64,000 nucleotides of DNA from Brucella haematophila (GCF_005938105.1 NZ_VCPE01000009.1:124001-188000); one strand, 5' to 3'. Counted from the first letter of the stretch, positions 1 to 9,199 are shown. The notes: generated by a model not told the origin, from the sequence alone. Numbers and translations: made by a program.

Positions 1-128
1 CCGCTGGTCGTCAGAAAGTCGATGCGCTGAAGCACCTGCACCGTCCACGTAATGCCCACCGCTGCGCCGAGCACAGCGAGGAACATGATCGCCACGCGGC
101 GCAGGATGTACAACTCTATCAATCGCAT
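1..128 (-). CDS. lptF: LptF, LPS export ABC permease (5' end only)
   Basis: The first 42 codons of a minus-strand gene that runs off the left edge of the window. The N-terminus begins MRLIELYILRR and leads into a hydrophobic first membrane segment, as in the YjgP/YjgQ (LptF/LptG) permeases. In that family LptF and LptG with LptB move lipopolysaccharide from the inner membrane to the Lpt bridge. The gene diverges from pepA, an arrangement common in Proteobacteria, and this supports the assignment. Only the amino end is visible, so lptG cannot be excluded from sequence alone, although the divergent pepA neighbour favours lptF. Confidence 0.8.
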   Translation of the reverse strand, partial: MRLIELYILRRVAIMFLAVLGAAVGITWTVQVLQRIDFLTTS

Positions 129-521
129 AGGTGGAGTCTACATCCCGGTTCCGTTGAACGAGCCCATTCACAATTATGGAACGGCACTCGCAATAATGAA
201 CTTAATCTAATGCCGCTTGGCTAAGATTGCCCGAATAAACGCAGTTAACAGATTACTAAAAGCGAAGCGCTGGCGCTAGCTCCCGTCTGTTAAAAGGATT
301 GAACTGCCTGAGGCAACATGTTTCTGCGCAACTGCTGAATGAAAAGACCGAGGTGTGACCAGGATATCGATTGCATTTGATGACGGTTCGCCCAAGTTAA
401 CGCAAAACTGATAAGGAAGGGCTTGCACCCTTGCTGTTTCGCCATATTCGTCTCACATGAGTGGGGAAAAGTCGCGACACAATCGTGTCATTTATCAATC
501 GGCCATCGGTTTGGAGTTATC
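129..521. promoter_or_regulatory. lptF-pepA divergent intergenic region
   Basis: A 393-base gene-free stretch between two divergent genes, so it must hold promoters for both. The left half is AT-richer than the flanks. A GGAG ribosome site sits about ten bases before the pepA ATG. An in-frame upstream TTG at 423 would add 33 residues to PepA, but those residues look non-native and lack a good ribosome site. I see no RNA gene or convincing operator. Confidence 0.4.
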
Positions 522-2015
522 ATGTCTAAACGTCCTTCGATTTCTTTCGGCGAGTTTGAAGCACCGGAAAAAGGCGTAGCCATCGTTCTGGTTGCCAAAG
601 GCGGAGGCTTCGCTGAAGAAGCGGCAAAGGCCGTCGGCGGGGCGGAAAAGATTGCGCGCATCCTCGAAATCTCCGATTTCACCGGCGCATTGGGCAAAAC
701 GGCTGAAGCAATTGAAACGACGGCTGGCGGCATCGACAAGATCGTTCTGGTCGGCGTCGGTGAGCCGGGCAAGCTTGGGAATGACGACTGGCTGAAGATT
801 GGCGGCGCGGCATTTTCGCGAATCGGCAAATCAGAACGCGCGACGGTCACGCTGGCCCTGCCGGAAACGACGATTGCTGGAGATGAAGCAGCCGACGTGG
901 CGTTGGGCATGATCCTGCGCTCCTACAAGTTCGACCGTTACAAGACGCGCAAGAACGAAGAAAACGCCGAACCGAAGCACGCTGCGAAGATCACCATCAA
1001 TGTTGCCGACACGCACAGCGCGAAGAAGGCCTTCGAAGTAGCGGAAGCCATCTCGGACGGCGTCATTCAGGCACGCAATCTGGTCAATGAACCGGCCAAT
1101 GTGCTCGGACCTGTGGAATTTGCCGAAGAAGCGGAAAAGCTTGAGAAGCTCGGCGTCAAAATCGAGATCCTCGGGGAAAAGGAAATGAAGAAGCTCGGCA
1201 TGGGCGCGCTTCTCGGTGTTGCGCAGGGTTCGGTGCGTCCGCCACGTCTCGTCATCATGGAATGGCAGGGCGTGAAGGGCAAAGAAAAGCCGGTCGCTTT
1301 TGTTGGCAAGGGCGTCGTGTTTGATACGGGCGGCATTTCCATCAAACCGGCTGGCGGCATGGAAGACATGAAGGGCGACATGGGCGGCGCTGCTGCCGTG
1401 ACGGGCCTGATGCGTGCGCTCGCCGGACGCAAGGCCAAGGTCAACGCGATTGGCGTGATCGGCCTTGTGGAAAACATGCCCGATGGCAATGCACAGCGTC
1501 CGGGCGACATCGTCACGACCATGTCTGGGCAGACCATCGAGGTTATCAACACTGATGCCGAAGGCCGTCTGGTGCTGGCTGATGCGCTGCACTACACCAA
1601 TGATCGCTTCAAGCCGCGCTTCATTATCAATCTGGCTACGCTGACCGGCGCGGTCATGGTGGCGCTTGGTCAGTATCATGCGGGCCTGTTCTCGAATGAC
1701 GACGAGCTGGCAGACCAGCTTTACGATGCGGGTCAGGCAACGGGCGAAAAGCTGTGGCGTCTGCCGCTCGGCGCCGAATACGACAAGATGATCGATTCGA
1801 AATTCGCCGATATGAAGAACAGCGCCGGTCGCTACGGCGGCTCGATCACCGCTGCGCAGTTTCTGAAGCGCTTCGTGGGCGAAACGCCTTGGGCCCATCT
1901 CGACGTGGCAGGCACGGCAATGGGATCACCGGCAAACGAATATAGCCAGACCTGGGCGTCCGGTTATGGCGTACGTTTGCTCGACCGCCTTGTCCGCGAT
2001 CATTTCGAGAGCTAA
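522..2015 (+). CDS. pepA: Leucyl aminopeptidase PepA (M17)
   Basis: A 497-residue cytosolic metallo-aminopeptidase of the M17 family, which removes N-terminal residues such as Leu from peptides using two metal ions. The family signature NTDAEGRL lies at about residues 343-350 and includes the catalytic Arg. Upstream, the segment [10 protein letters not shown] carries a metal-binding Asp and the catalytic Lys, and MKGDMGG carries a further metal ligand. Length is normal for the family. The ATG at 522 is preferred because GGAG precedes it and the protein then starts MSKRPSISF. holC follows on the same strand, an order known from many Proteobacteria, so the two may be co-transcribed. In some bacteria PepA also binds DNA; nothing here tests that. 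Confidence 0.95.
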   Translation: MSKRPSISFGEFEAPEKGVAIVLVAKGGGFAEEAAKAVGGAEKIARILEISDFTGALGKTAEAIETTAGGIDKIVLVGVGEPGKLGNDDWLKIGGAAFSRIGKSERATVTLALPETTIAGDEAADVALGMILRSYKFDRYKTRKNEENAEPKHAAKITINVADTHSAKKAFEVAEAISDGVIQARNLVNEPANVLGPVEFAEEAEKLEKLGVKIEILGEKEMKKLGMGALLGVAQGSVRPPRLVIMEWQGVKGKEKPVAFVGKGVVFDTGGISIKPAGGMEDMKGDMGGAAAVTGLMRALAGRKAKVNAIGVIGLVENMPDGNAQRPGDIVTTMSGQTIEVINTDAEGRLVLADALHYTNDRFKPRFIINLATLTGAVMVALGQYHAGLFSNDDELADQLYDAGQATGEKLWRLPLGAEYDKMIDSKFADMKNSAGRYGGSITAAQFLKRFVGETPWAHLDVAGTAMGSPANEYSQTWASGYGVRLLDRLVRDHFES

Positions 2016-2038
2016 ACTTCTTTTGGAAACAAGAAGAT

Positions 2039-2070
2039 GGGGCGGAAATGTGAATCATTTTCTCCGCCCC
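2039..2070 (+). terminator. Hairpin between pepA and holC
   Basis: GGGGCGGA pairs perfectly with TCCGCCCC across a 16-base AT-rich loop. No T-run follows, so this is more likely an mRNA-stabilising or attenuating intercistronic hairpin than a full intrinsic terminator. Confidence 0.4.
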
Positions 2071-2096
2071 GCTTCGAAAACTGTTCTGGAATGTGA

Positions 2097-2546
2097 ATGG
2101 CAGAAATCCTGTTCTACCATCTGACGGAATCGACACTCGATGAAGCCCTGCCGGGTCTCGTCGAGCGGTCGCTTGGGCGCGGCTGGCGCGTGACGGTGCA
2201 GACCGTCAGCGAGGAGCGACGCGATGCTCTCGATAATCTGCTGTGGACCTTTTCCGACACGTCCTTCGTTGCCCACGGCACTGATGCGGAACCGCACCCG
2301 GACCAGCAGCCTGTCCTGCTGACGACGACGGAAAACAATGCCAATGGCGCAACCGTCCGCTTTCTGGTCGAAGGCGCGGGGCTGGAGCAGGTTGGCAATT
2401 ATGAACGGCTTGTGGTGATGTTCGACGGTCACGATCAGGACCAGCTCGATATTGCACGCGGGCAATGGAAAGCCTTCAAGGCGGAGAATCACGATTTGAC
2501 TTACTGGCAGCAGACGCCGGATCGCCGCTGGGAGCGGAAAGCCTGA
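2097..2546 (+). CDS. holC: DNA polymerase III subunit chi
   Basis: A 149-residue protein matching the HolC/chi family from its N-terminus MAEILFYHL and the DKLLW-type region (here DNLLWTF). In the E. coli replisome chi, with psi, links the clamp loader to single-stranded DNA-binding protein. Alphaproteobacterial holC usually lies directly after pepA, as here, which supports the call. The stop overlaps the start of the next gene by one base (TGATG), so translation of the two is probably coupled. Confidence 0.88.
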   Translation: MAEILFYHLTESTLDEALPGLVERSLGRGWRVTVQTVSEERRDALDNLLWTFSDTSFVAHGTDAEPHPDQQPVLLTTTENNANGATVRFLVEGAGLEQVGNYERLVVMFDGHDQDQLDIARGQWKAFKAENHDLTYWQQTPDRRWERKA

Positions 2547-3106
2547 TGCGTCCGGTTTTTGTTGCGATGATCGTGGCGGGTGTCGGGCTTGGCCTTGGCT
2601 ATCCCTGGTATATGCGCCATTTCACCGGCAGCGAGATCGGTCGCTGGAATATGCTGGAAAATCGCCAGAGCGGCTTCAAGGTGCAGCAAGTGCGTCTTGA
2701 GGCGGGCGATGCGCCGGTGCGCGTTTTCATTGATGCCACGCCTCTGCCCGGCTATGTCCCGGTGGAACGTCGGTCCGCGTTGACGCTTGCCGTCAGCCGC
2801 GATGGCCAGCCGGTTCTGTCGCAGGGGCTCGATTTTGTGTCCAACAGCAGCTCGATCAATACGGACCGCCCGCAGGATGGAACGCCGCTGCGCCAGAGTG
2901 CAGGCGATATCGATCCGGTCATTCCGGGCCAATATGCGTTTCGTCTCGTTCAGGGCAATACGGACGGCCTGCAGATATCGAAGGCCGATCTGGTTCTGCG
3001 CCGTGGGGCGGAAACGCCGGACGAAACCTTTACGACCATCGGTCTGGTTCTGGGCGTGCTGGGCGTTTACGGCCTGATGCGCACCCGACTGCGCCGACAG
3101 AGCTGA
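2546..3106 (+). CDS. Membrane-anchored protein of unknown function
   Basis: A 186-residue protein I do not recognise. It has one hydrophobic segment at the extreme N-terminus (about residues 3-21) and another near the C-terminus (about 163-180), with a roughly 140-residue soluble part between them that lies most likely in the periplasm. The ATG at 2546 overlaps the holC stop; an upstream in-frame GTG/ATG inside holC would add 27 residues that look like shadow coding. It is followed after three bases by another small membrane protein, so holC and these two genes look like one transcription unit. Confidence 0.75.
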   Translation: MRPVFVAMIVAGVGLGLGYPWYMRHFTGSEIGRWNMLENRQSGFKVQQVRLEAGDAPVRVFIDATPLPGYVPVERRSALTLAVSRDGQPVLSQGLDFVSNSSSINTDRPQDGTPLRQSAGDIDPVIPGQYAFRLVQGNTDGLQISKADLVLRRGAETPDETFTTIGLVLGVLGVYGLMRTRLRRQS

Positions 3107-3109
3107 GCC

Positions 3110-3388
3110 ATGCAGTTCGTTCGCACCGTTACAGACCGCTTGCTTCTGCTTCTTCTGTCGGCTGTGCTGGCATTTATTGCCTTGTTTCCGCTTGAGCGGC
3201 TGGGCATTTTCGGTTCGTCTTTTGAAGGGTCGAGCGGTTACGCCGCAATCTATTTCGGGTTCCCGATCCTGACCGTTATTGTCGCGGTTCTGGCGGTTCG
3301 GTTCGCGCCAAGGCCGTTGCCGCTCTGGGCGCGCATCGTCGGATGGGTGCTGCTGGCGCTTTTATTTGTGTTTGGATTTCTGTTTTAG
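3110..3388 (+). CDS. Small multi-pass membrane protein, unknown
   Basis: A 92-residue hydrophobic protein with three predicted membrane spans at about residues 10-27, 43-62 and 74-92. The reading ends within the last span (FVFGFLF). It starts three bases after the preceding membrane protein, so the two are probably translated together and may act together. No family is recognised. A mosaic palindromic repeat begins 15 bases after its stop codon. Confidence 0.7.
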   Translation: MQFVRTVTDRLLLLLLSAVLAFIALFPLERLGIFGSSFEGSSGYAAIYFGFPILTVIVAVLAVRFAPRPLPLWARIVGWVLLALLFVFGFLF

Positions 3389-3402
3389 ACGATGGCGGAT
3401 TT

Positions 3403-3503
3403 AGAGCGCGTTTCGATCTGATTGCATCAGATCGGCGCTCTAATTCTCTGTTTGACGCGCATCTTTTCCGAAAACCGTTTCACACTTTTCGGGATGCGCT
3501 TTA
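3403..3503. repeat. Mosaic palindromic repeat, copy 1
   Basis: About 100 bases made of nested palindromes. AGAGCGC to GCGCTCT encloses a strong GATCTGAT/ATCAGATC stem, and a second unit runs GCGCATC to GATGCGC enclosing CCGAAAA/TTTTCGG. Diverged copies of the same plan are at 15463-15566 and, in reverse orientation, 63241-63373. The whole element is additionally flanked by an inverted CGATGGCGGATT (3390-3401 against 3503-3514), whose right arm is the last codons of the ABC-F gene. Dispersed elements of this kind are known from Rhizobiales genomes; I cannot assign a published name. Confidence 0.7.
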
Positions 3504-5384
3504 ATCCGCCATCGCCTCTTCATATTCCGATGAAAGCTCCAGCCACTTTTCTTCCGCACTCGCGAGCGCGGATTTCGCATCACTCATATCCTTATTGATG
3601 CGAATGGCTTTCTGAGGCTCTTTCTCATAAAGCGCCGGGTCTTCCAACTGATTGGCGAAAGCTTGAATCTGTTTCTGCAGTTTCTGCATCAAGCTCTCGG
3701 TTTCCTTAATCTTTTTCTGCAAGGGCGCCATGGCTTCACGCTTCTGCGCGGCAAGCTTGCGCTGCTCCGCCTTGTTGACCTTCGGACCTTCGTCGCGTTC
3801 GGAAGCCGTGTCGCCCTTTGCATCGGCCAGAACGATCTGGCGATATTCGTCGAGATCGCCTTCAAACGCCTTCACACCGCCTTCGCGCACCAGCCAAAGC
3901 CGCTCCATCGTGGCTTCGATCAGATGGCGGTCGTGCGCGATCAGGATGACAGCACCGTTGAAGGCATTGAGCGCGTGGACCAGCTCTTCACGACTATCGA
4001 TGTCGAGATGGTTGGTCGGTTCGTCGAGGATTAGAAGGTTCGGGCCGTGGAAGGTCGCAAGTCCCATCAGCAGACGCGCTTTCTCACCGCCGGAAAGGTC
4101 CTTCGCAGGCGTCAGCATCTTTTCGGTCGAAAGCCCCATCCGCGCCACGCGAGAGCGAACTTTGGCCTCCGGCTCGGTCGGCATCAGCTTGCGCACATGC
4201 TCGATGGCGTTGTCTTCCGGCACCAGATCATCCATCTGATGCTGTGCGAAAAACGCCACTTTCAGATTGGGCGAGATGGTCAGCGTACCGTTTTCCGGCT
4301 TCAACCGTCCCGCAATCAGCTTGGCCAGTGTGGACTTACCATTGCCGTTCGAACCGAGCAGCGCGATGCGGTCATCATTGTCGATGCGCAGCGTCACATT
4401 GCGCAGCACCGGCTTGCCCGGCACATAGCCGACATCGGCGTGGTCCAGCGCGATGATGGGCGAGGCGGCCTTCTTTTCCGCATCCGGAAAACTGAAGGGC
4501 TGCACATGGCTGTCGACATAAAGCTCGATGGGCTTCAGCTTCTGCAAGGCCTTGAGGCGGGACTGCGCCTGCCGGGCCTTGGTGGCCTTGGCGCGGAACC
4601 GCTCGACAAAGGATTCCATATGCTTGCGGTGCGCTTCCTGCTTGGCATGCGCCTTCTGCTGCAATTCCAGCATTTCGTGCCGCTGACGTTCGAACTGATC
4701 ATAATTGCCGCGCCAGAAGCTGATTTTCTTCTGGTCGAGATGCATGATCGACGACGTGGCCGAATTCAGGAGGTCGCGATCATGGCTGATGATGATGACG
4801 GTGTGCGGATAACGCTTCACATAGTCGACCAGCCACAGCACACCTTCAAGATCGAGATAGTTGGTCGGTTCGTCGAGCAGCAGCAGGTCTGGCTCGGAAA
4901 ACAGAACCGCAGCAAGCGCCACGCGCATGCGCCAGCCGCCGGAGAAGGCCGAGGCCGGACGCCGTTGCGCTTCGGCACTGAAACCGAGACCGGACAGGAT
5001 CGCGCCTGCGCGCGCTTCCGCCGAATGGGCGTCGATATCGGCCAGTCTTGTGTGGATTTCCGCAATGCGATGCGGATCGGTCGCCGTTTCAGCTTCGTCG
5101 AGAAGCGCTGCACGCTCCTTATCCGCCTTCATGACGATTTCGATCAGCGGTTCTTCCGTGCCGGGCGCTTCCTGTGCCACCTGACCGATGCGGGTGTTCT
5201 TCGGCACGGATACGCTGCCCGTTTCAGGCGCGAGATCGCCGGTGATCACCCGGAACAGGGTGGACTTTCCCGTGCCGTTGCGACCGACGAAACCGGTCTT
5301 CGACCCGGCAGGCAGCGTCACGCTGGCATGATCGATCAGAAGGCGTCCGGCGATGCGGACGGAAATGTCATCGAGAATAAGCAT
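3501..5384 (-). CDS. ABC-F family ATPase (Uup/YheS type)
   Basis: A 627-residue soluble protein with two ATP-binding cassettes and no membrane domain, typical of ABC-F proteins that act on the ribosome rather than in transport. The first cassette has GRNGTGKST, the SGGWRMR signature and LLLLDEPTNYLD. The second has GSNGNGKST, LSGGEKARL and LLILDEPTNHLD. A charged linker lies between them, and a lysine/glutamine-rich coiled coil forms the C-terminal 90 residues. The ATG at 5384 gives the family start MLILDDISV; an upstream in-frame start adds 12 atypical residues. Which ABC-F subgroup it belongs to needs a tree; YheS-like is my best guess. Confidence 0.88.
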   Translation of the reverse strand: MLILDDISVRIAGRLLIDHASVTLPAGSKTGFVGRNGTGKSTLFRVITGDLAPETGSVSVPKNTRIGQVAQEAPGTEEPLIEIVMKADKERAALLDEAETATDPHRIAEIHTRLADIDAHSAEARAGAILSGLGFSAEAQRRPASAFSGGWRMRVALAAVLFSEPDLLLLDEPTNYLDLEGVLWLVDYVKRYPHTVIIISHDRDLLNSATSSIMHLDQKKISFWRGNYDQFERQRHEMLELQQKAHAKQEAHRKHMESFVERFRAKATKARQAQSRLKALQKLKPIELYVDSHVQPFSFPDAEKKAASPIIALDHADVGYVPGKPVLRNVTLRIDNDDRIALLGSNGNGKSTLAKLIAGRLKPENGTLTISPNLKVAFFAQHQMDDLVPEDNAIEHVRKLMPTEPEAKVRSRVARMGLSTEKMLTPAKDLSGGEKARLLMGLATFHGPNLLILDEPTNHLDIDSREELVHALNAFNGAVILIAHDRHLIEATMERLWLVREGGVKAFEGDLDEYRQIVLADAKGDTASERDEGPKVNKAEQRKLAAQKREAMAPLQKKIKETESLMQKLQKQIQAFANQLEDPALYEKEPQKAIRINKDMSDAKSALASAEEKWLELSSEYEEAMAD

Positions 5385-5433
5385 GGACTGGCTTTTGCAC
5401 GGCTCTGCGCATTTCCGCAAGTATCAACATCAA

Positions 5434-5946
5434 TCAGGCGAAGCGGCGGCCGCCTTCCGTGCGCTGGAATTGCGCAAGGTCGAGCGAAGGGGCGTCTGTG
5501 CCGAGCCGTGTCAGAGCCGCATGGATCTGGCCGCGATGGTGGGTCTGGTGATTGAACAGATGCGCCAGCGACGGTGCAAGCCGCTGGCTCATCGTGCGCA
5601 TGTCTGACACCGTGGTATAGGTAAAACGCCCCGCGAGCTTGTCCGCGTCCAATCCGTCGGTATAGCGGCAGATACGTTCATCCTCTGCGTGGCGCAGATC
5701 GCGCAGCGTGATGAAATTGTCGGTAATGATGGCGTCGAGCTGCTTTGGATGGTCGCCTTCGCCGGTAAACCGCTTCATCCAGATGCGGTCCGTAACCAAA
5801 AGATGGTTGAGCGTGCGATGGATCGAGCCGAAAAACAGGCCGAGATCGAGCCGGTATTCCTCGTCACTCAAATCGGCAGCGGCGGCATAGAGCAGTTCAT
5901 TGGCCCAGCGATTATACCACGCAAACATTTGAAAATGCTGTTCCAT
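5434..5946 (-). CDS. DinB-family putative metal-dependent protein
   Basis: A 170-residue four-helix protein of the DinB/YfiT superfamily. The start MEQHFQMFAWYNRWAN is the typical first helix, and the metal-binding histidines appear in SIHRTLNHLL and FNHQTHHRGQIH. Members bind a divalent metal and many are thiol-dependent transferases or hydrolases, but the substrate cannot be read from sequence. It sits 49 bases upstream of the ABC-F gene on the same strand and diverges from ndk. Despite the family name there is no evidence for a DNA-repair role. Confidence 0.85.
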   Translation of the reverse strand: MEQHFQMFAWYNRWANELLYAAAADLSDEEYRLDLGLFFGSIHRTLNHLLVTDRIWMKRFTGEGDHPKQLDAIITDNFITLRDLRHAEDERICRYTDGLDADKLAGRFTYTTVSDMRTMSQRLAPSLAHLFNHQTHHRGQIHAALTRLGTDAPSLDLAQFQRTEGGRRFA

Positions 5947-6178
5947 ATAATTCCCCCGCTAACCGACAGCCTGAATCAGAATGGCATTATCTATGCCTTC
6001 AAATTTCTGCCGTCTCAAGCTGCTAGGCGGTGCCGGGTGGTTCTGAAGCATAATCCGACCGGAGTGAAACGAGGATCGATAAGATTATGCGCTAAACGGC
6101 GCGGCCTCTTGGCAATCAGGCCTATCGACGGTATAGAGCCTCACTTTTCTAAAATTTCCCAGCAAACAAGGTGTCATA

Positions 6179-6601
6179 ATGGCAATCGAACGTACCTTCT
6201 CCATGATCAAGCCCGACGCGACCCGCCGCAACCTGACCGGCGCAATCACCGCCAAGCTTGAAGAAGCTGGTCTGCGTGTTGTCGCTTCGAAGCGCGTCTG
6301 GATGAGCCTGCGTGAAGCACAGGGCTTTTACGCTGTTCACAAGGACCGTCCTTTCTTCGGCGAACTGACTGAATTCATGTCGTCGGGCCCGACGATCGTT
6401 CAGGTTCTCGAAGGTGAAAACGCAATCGCCAAGAACCGTGAAGTCATGGGCGCAACCAACCCTGCAAACGCAGACGCTGGTACGATCCGCAAGGAATTCG
6501 CTCTGTCGATCGGCGAAAACTCGGTTCACGGTTCGGACGCTCCGGAAACCGCTGCCGAAGAAATCGCTTACTGGTTCTCGGGCACCGAAATCGTCGGCTA
6601 A
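6179..6601 (+). CDS. ndk: Nucleoside diphosphate kinase
   Basis: A 140-residue enzyme that passes the terminal phosphate from ATP to other nucleoside diphosphates through a phospho-histidine. The signature NSVHGSD places the catalytic His at residue 117, and length and start ([14 protein letters not shown]) fit the family exactly. It is transcribed alone: a divergent promoter region lies upstream and a strong intrinsic terminator follows 20 bases after the stop. Codon use is strongly biased toward preferred codons, consistent with high expression. Confidence 0.98.
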   Translation: MAIERTFSMIKPDATRRNLTGAITAKLEEAGLRVVASKRVWMSLREAQGFYAVHKDRPFFGELTEFMSSGPTIVQVLEGENAIAKNREVMGATNPANADAGTIRKEFALSIGENSVHGSDAPETAAEEIAYWFSGTEIVG

Positions 6602-6621
6602 TCCGATCCGCATGCATGAAA

Positions 6622-6648
6622 AAAGCCGGGCGCGAGCCCGGCTTTTTT
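6622..6648 (+). terminator. Intrinsic terminator of ndk
   Basis: A perfect ten-base stem AAAGCCGGGC/GCCCGGCTTT with a GCGA tetraloop runs into six T residues. It can also serve the opposite-strand gene ending at 6669 only poorly, because it lies beyond that gene's stop with A-runs on its other side. Confidence 0.9.
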
Positions 6649-6668
6649 GTATCTTCTCGTAAATTAAA

Positions 6669-7475
6669 TCAGAGATTTTGCGCCAGTGTCGCGATCTCTT
6701 TGCCGTCCTGATCAAGAAGGACGAGTTTACCCACGGTATCGATCTTGTAGGACCGCGTTTTCGTCAATGTATCGAGAAATTTACGTTCCTGATTCATGAG
6801 CGCTGGCGGGCATTGCATGTAAGTCGAACCGACATCGGCGAAGGAAATCGTTTCGCCCGTCACCGTCGCTTTACTGAAATAGCGATTGCAGCCGCCGGAA
6901 CCGCTGACAGAGCCGTCGGGGGTGACTGTCAGCGTGGTCTGGGCATTGTCGATGACGCCACCGCCCTGAATGTCTTCCGCCAGCCAGTCCTTGCCTTCGA
7001 TACCGATGGATACGGTCTCGTCTGCGCTCTTGCGCACCATGACGACGCGCATCTCAATCGGAGCGCCGGGATTGGCAGGATCGATGGTGTAATTCTGATC
7101 GTTGACGAACCAGAGCGTGTCGCCAGCGGTGATGCGGGCTTGCAGGGCATAGGTATGGCCCGGCTGAATCTTGTCTGTGTCGAAATTGATCGCGAAGGGG
7201 ATCGGAGATCCTTGTGCGGATTCGATGCGGGTTTCGGCAATCGTCTTGGACGGCGCATCGGCAAGCGAGATATCTGCAAGCTGCACCGTCAGCTTGGCTT
7301 CCGGCGGCAGAGCGATGCGTTCGCGATACATGACCTTGCCACTGACTGTTTTCTCCGCAGCAATGCTGCTCGTCGGCATGGACGTGGTCAGGAACAAGGC
7401 TGCGCCACCAAGCGCGCCAAGGCCGACCGCGAGCGCCGCGGCAATTGAAAGAGTGCTCTTCAGTAGTTTTCGCAT
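6669..7475 (-). CDS. Secreted YbaY/META two-domain protein
   Basis: A 268-residue exported protein. Residues 1-40 form a signal sequence with a hydrophobic core and an AAA-type end. Residues about 43-150 match the YbaY-type domain (VSGKVMYRERIALPPEA, WFVNDQNY), and about 160-265 match a META/HslJ domain, recognisable by SGSGGCNRYF and the later MQCPPALMNQE. META domains occur in heat-shock and secreted proteins of uncertain biochemical role. There is no lipobox Cys, so the protein is probably periplasmic or loosely membrane-held. It is separated from moaE upstream by 267 bases. Confidence 0.82.
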   Translation of the reverse strand: MRKLLKSTLSIAAALAVGLGALGGAALFLTTSMPTSSIAAEKTVSGKVMYRERIALPPEAKLTVQLADISLADAPSKTIAETRIESAQGSPIPFAINFDTDKIQPGHTYALQARITAGDTLWFVNDQNYTIDPANPGAPIEMRVVMVRKSADETVSIGIEGKDWLAEDIQGGGVIDNAQTTLTVTPDGSVSGSGGCNRYFSKATVTGETISFADVGSTYMQCPPALMNQERKFLDTLTKTRSYKIDTVGKLVLLDQDGKEIATLAQNL

Positions 7476-7742
7476 TCTTAAAGTCCGAAACCTCGTTCCT
7501 GCGCAGTCGGGAATATTCTCCCAATGTGGCAGTGTTGCCGTGCCCGTCGCTCCGTCCGCGATCCGCGTCTGACAGGAGCTTGATTCACTCCGCAGACAAT
7601 AATGAAATCTTCATGTGAAAATTGTGGCAGCACAAGTAAGTGCCACCCAAATTACCCTTTATTTTAGGGGTTTAAATAGTTAATTCGTGCTTAAAGAGAA
7701 ACAGAGTTTTCTGCAAATAGATCAAGGCGCTGATCGGGCGGA

Positions 7743-8240
7743 TCAAGTATTTTGCGATTTGTCCCATCGCTTTCGACTTAATTCGTCGTCATCCTTGGCT
7801 GCGACCCAACCATCTGCAGTGCCGTCAGCGAGATGTTCGCGCTTCCAGAATGGAGCGCCGGTCTTCATGAAGTCCATCAGAAAAGAGGCTGCTTCGAAAG
7901 CGGCAAGGCGGTGCGCCGATGCGGTCGCAACGAGCACAATATTGTCGCCGGGCTTGATCAGCCCGTAACGGTGGATGACGGATATGCCCAGAAGCGGCCA
8001 GCGCGCCATCGCCTGTTCGGCAATGCGCCTGATCTCGGCTTCCGCCATTCCGGGATAATGTTCGAGTTCAAGCGCGGAGAGGCGACCATTTTCATCCCGG
8101 CAAAGCCCGGAAAAGGTGACTATGGCGCCAATATCCATGCGTCCAGCGCGAAGTTTTTCCACCTCCGCCGTTGCGTCGAAATCTTCTTCGCGAACGCTGA
8201 CGAACAGCGGGCAAATCGGCTGCCCGCCCATCTCAGCCAC
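7743..8240 (-). CDS. moaE: Molybdopterin synthase catalytic subunit
   Basis: A 165-residue MoaE, which with thiocarboxylated MoaD puts the two sulfurs onto precursor Z to make molybdopterin. The family blocks EHYPGMAEAEI, VIHRYG and the lysine-bearing KTGAPFWKRE near the active site are all present. It overlaps the moaD stop by a few bases, so the two subunits are translationally coupled. The window also holds a molybdopterin oxidoreductase (19602-21719) that would use the cofactor. No other moa genes are nearby. Confidence 0.95.
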   Translation of the reverse strand: MAEMGGQPICPLFVSVREEDFDATAEVEKLRAGRMDIGAIVTFSGLCRDENGRLSALELEHYPGMAEAEIRRIAEQAMARWPLLGISVIHRYGLIKPGDNIVLVATASAHRLAAFEAASFLMDFMKTGAPFWKREHLADGTADGWVAAKDDDELSRKRWDKSQNT

Positions 8241-8490
8241 CCGTCATGGGCGGGAAAAGGGCAACCTCGTCCCCATCCTGGATGAGTTCATCATGTTCGG
8301 CATGTTCCTGATTGATTGCTGCGCGGATAACGTCGCCATGCTCGAAAGCGGCTTCATATTCTTCGCCACGGGTTTTCAGCTGGCTAATGAGTTCGCCGAC
8401 CGTCACTTTCGGGGCAGGGAGGACGATGAGGTCTTCACCCTTGCCGATTTTCTCCCGCACCCAGGCGAAATAGACGACTTTGACGCTCAC
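8233..8490 (-). CDS. moaD: Molybdopterin synthase sulfur carrier subunit
   Basis: An 85-residue ubiquitin-fold protein. It ends in the required Gly-Gly (FPPMTGG), which is adenylated and thiocarboxylated to deliver sulfur to MoaE. The N-terminus VKVVYFAWVREKIG is typical of the family. It starts four bases after pgsA and overlaps moaE, placing it in the middle of a minus-strand run. Confidence 0.95.
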   Translation of the reverse strand: MSVKVVYFAWVREKIGKGEDLIVLPAPKVTVGELISQLKTRGEEYEAAFEHGDVIRAAINQEHAEHDELIQDGDEVALFPPMTGG

Positions 8491-8494
8491 GAGC

Positions 8495-9079
8495 TTAATC
8501 CATCACATGCTTGAGGCCTGCCTTGAAGTAATCCCAGCCCGTATAAAGCGTGAGGATTGCCGATATCCAGAGCAGGAGAATGCCCAGTTCTGTTACATAG
8601 GGCATGATTTTATCACCGGCGGGGCCAGCCAGCAAAAAGGCCAGTGCAACCATCTGCGCTGTGGTCTTCCACTTCGCCAGACGTGAAACGGGCACGCTGA
8701 CTTTGAGTTCCGCAAGATATTCGCGCAGGCCTGAAACCAGAATTTCGCGGCAGAGGATGATGATTGCCGCCCACAGGGTCCAGCCCGCAATGGTGCCATC
8801 GGCAGCCAGAAGCAGCAGTATCGCAGATACGAGAAGCTTGTCTGCGATCGGGTCAAGCATGCGCCCGATCGTAGAGGTCTGCTTCCAGATGCGCGCAAGA
8901 TAGCCGTCGAAGAAATCGGTGATGCTGGCCACGATAAACAGGCCGAGAGCGGTCCAGCGGGCAAAGTCGCTGGATTCGAGGCGCCCCTCCACAAAGAAGC
9001 ACAACACCACAAGCGGCACGGCGACAATCCGTCCGTAAGTGAGAATGTTGGGCAAGGAGAGGGTATGTTTGTTCTGCAT
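8495..9079 (-). CDS. pgsA: CDP-DAG-glycerol-3-phosphate phosphatidyltransferase
   Basis: A 194-residue inner-membrane enzyme that makes phosphatidylglycerol phosphate, the committed step toward phosphatidylglycerol and cardiolipin. The CDP-alcohol phosphotransferase motif D-x2-DG-x2-AR-x8-G-x3-D-x3-D is intact (FDGYLAR through RMLDPIADK), and five to six hydrophobic spans are visible. It lies 120 bases downstream of uvrC, an order conserved in many bacteria, and runs straight into moaD-moaE. Confidence 0.95.
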   Translation of the reverse strand: MQNKHTLSLPNILTYGRIVAVPLVVLCFFVEGRLESSDFARWTALGLFIVASITDFFDGYLARIWKQTSTIGRMLDPIADKLLVSAILLLLAADGTIAGWTLWAAIIILCREILVSGLREYLAELKVSVPVSRLAKWKTTAQMVALAFLLAGPAGDKIMPYVTELGILLLWISAILTLYTGWDYFKAGLKHVMD

Positions 9080-9199
9080 TGTTCCGCCGTAACCGTTATT
9101 TTGTGCACATCAACAGGGATGACCAATAAAATCAACACTTGTGCAGGGGTTCTGCTCGGACCTTATGACGCTGTTGCGCAAAAGCGCATCAAAATTGCG

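Noticed and set aside
4047-5555. 502-residue plus-strand frame over the ABC-F gene
   Set aside because: ABC-F motifs on the minus strand are all intact, so this is a shadow.
7624-7646. GTGGCA-N11-TGCCAC inverted repeat with a partial TGGCAC sigma-54-like half on the minus strand
   Set aside because: The -12 element does not match (TGTG instead of TTGC), and the dyad alone is too weak to call an operator or terminator.
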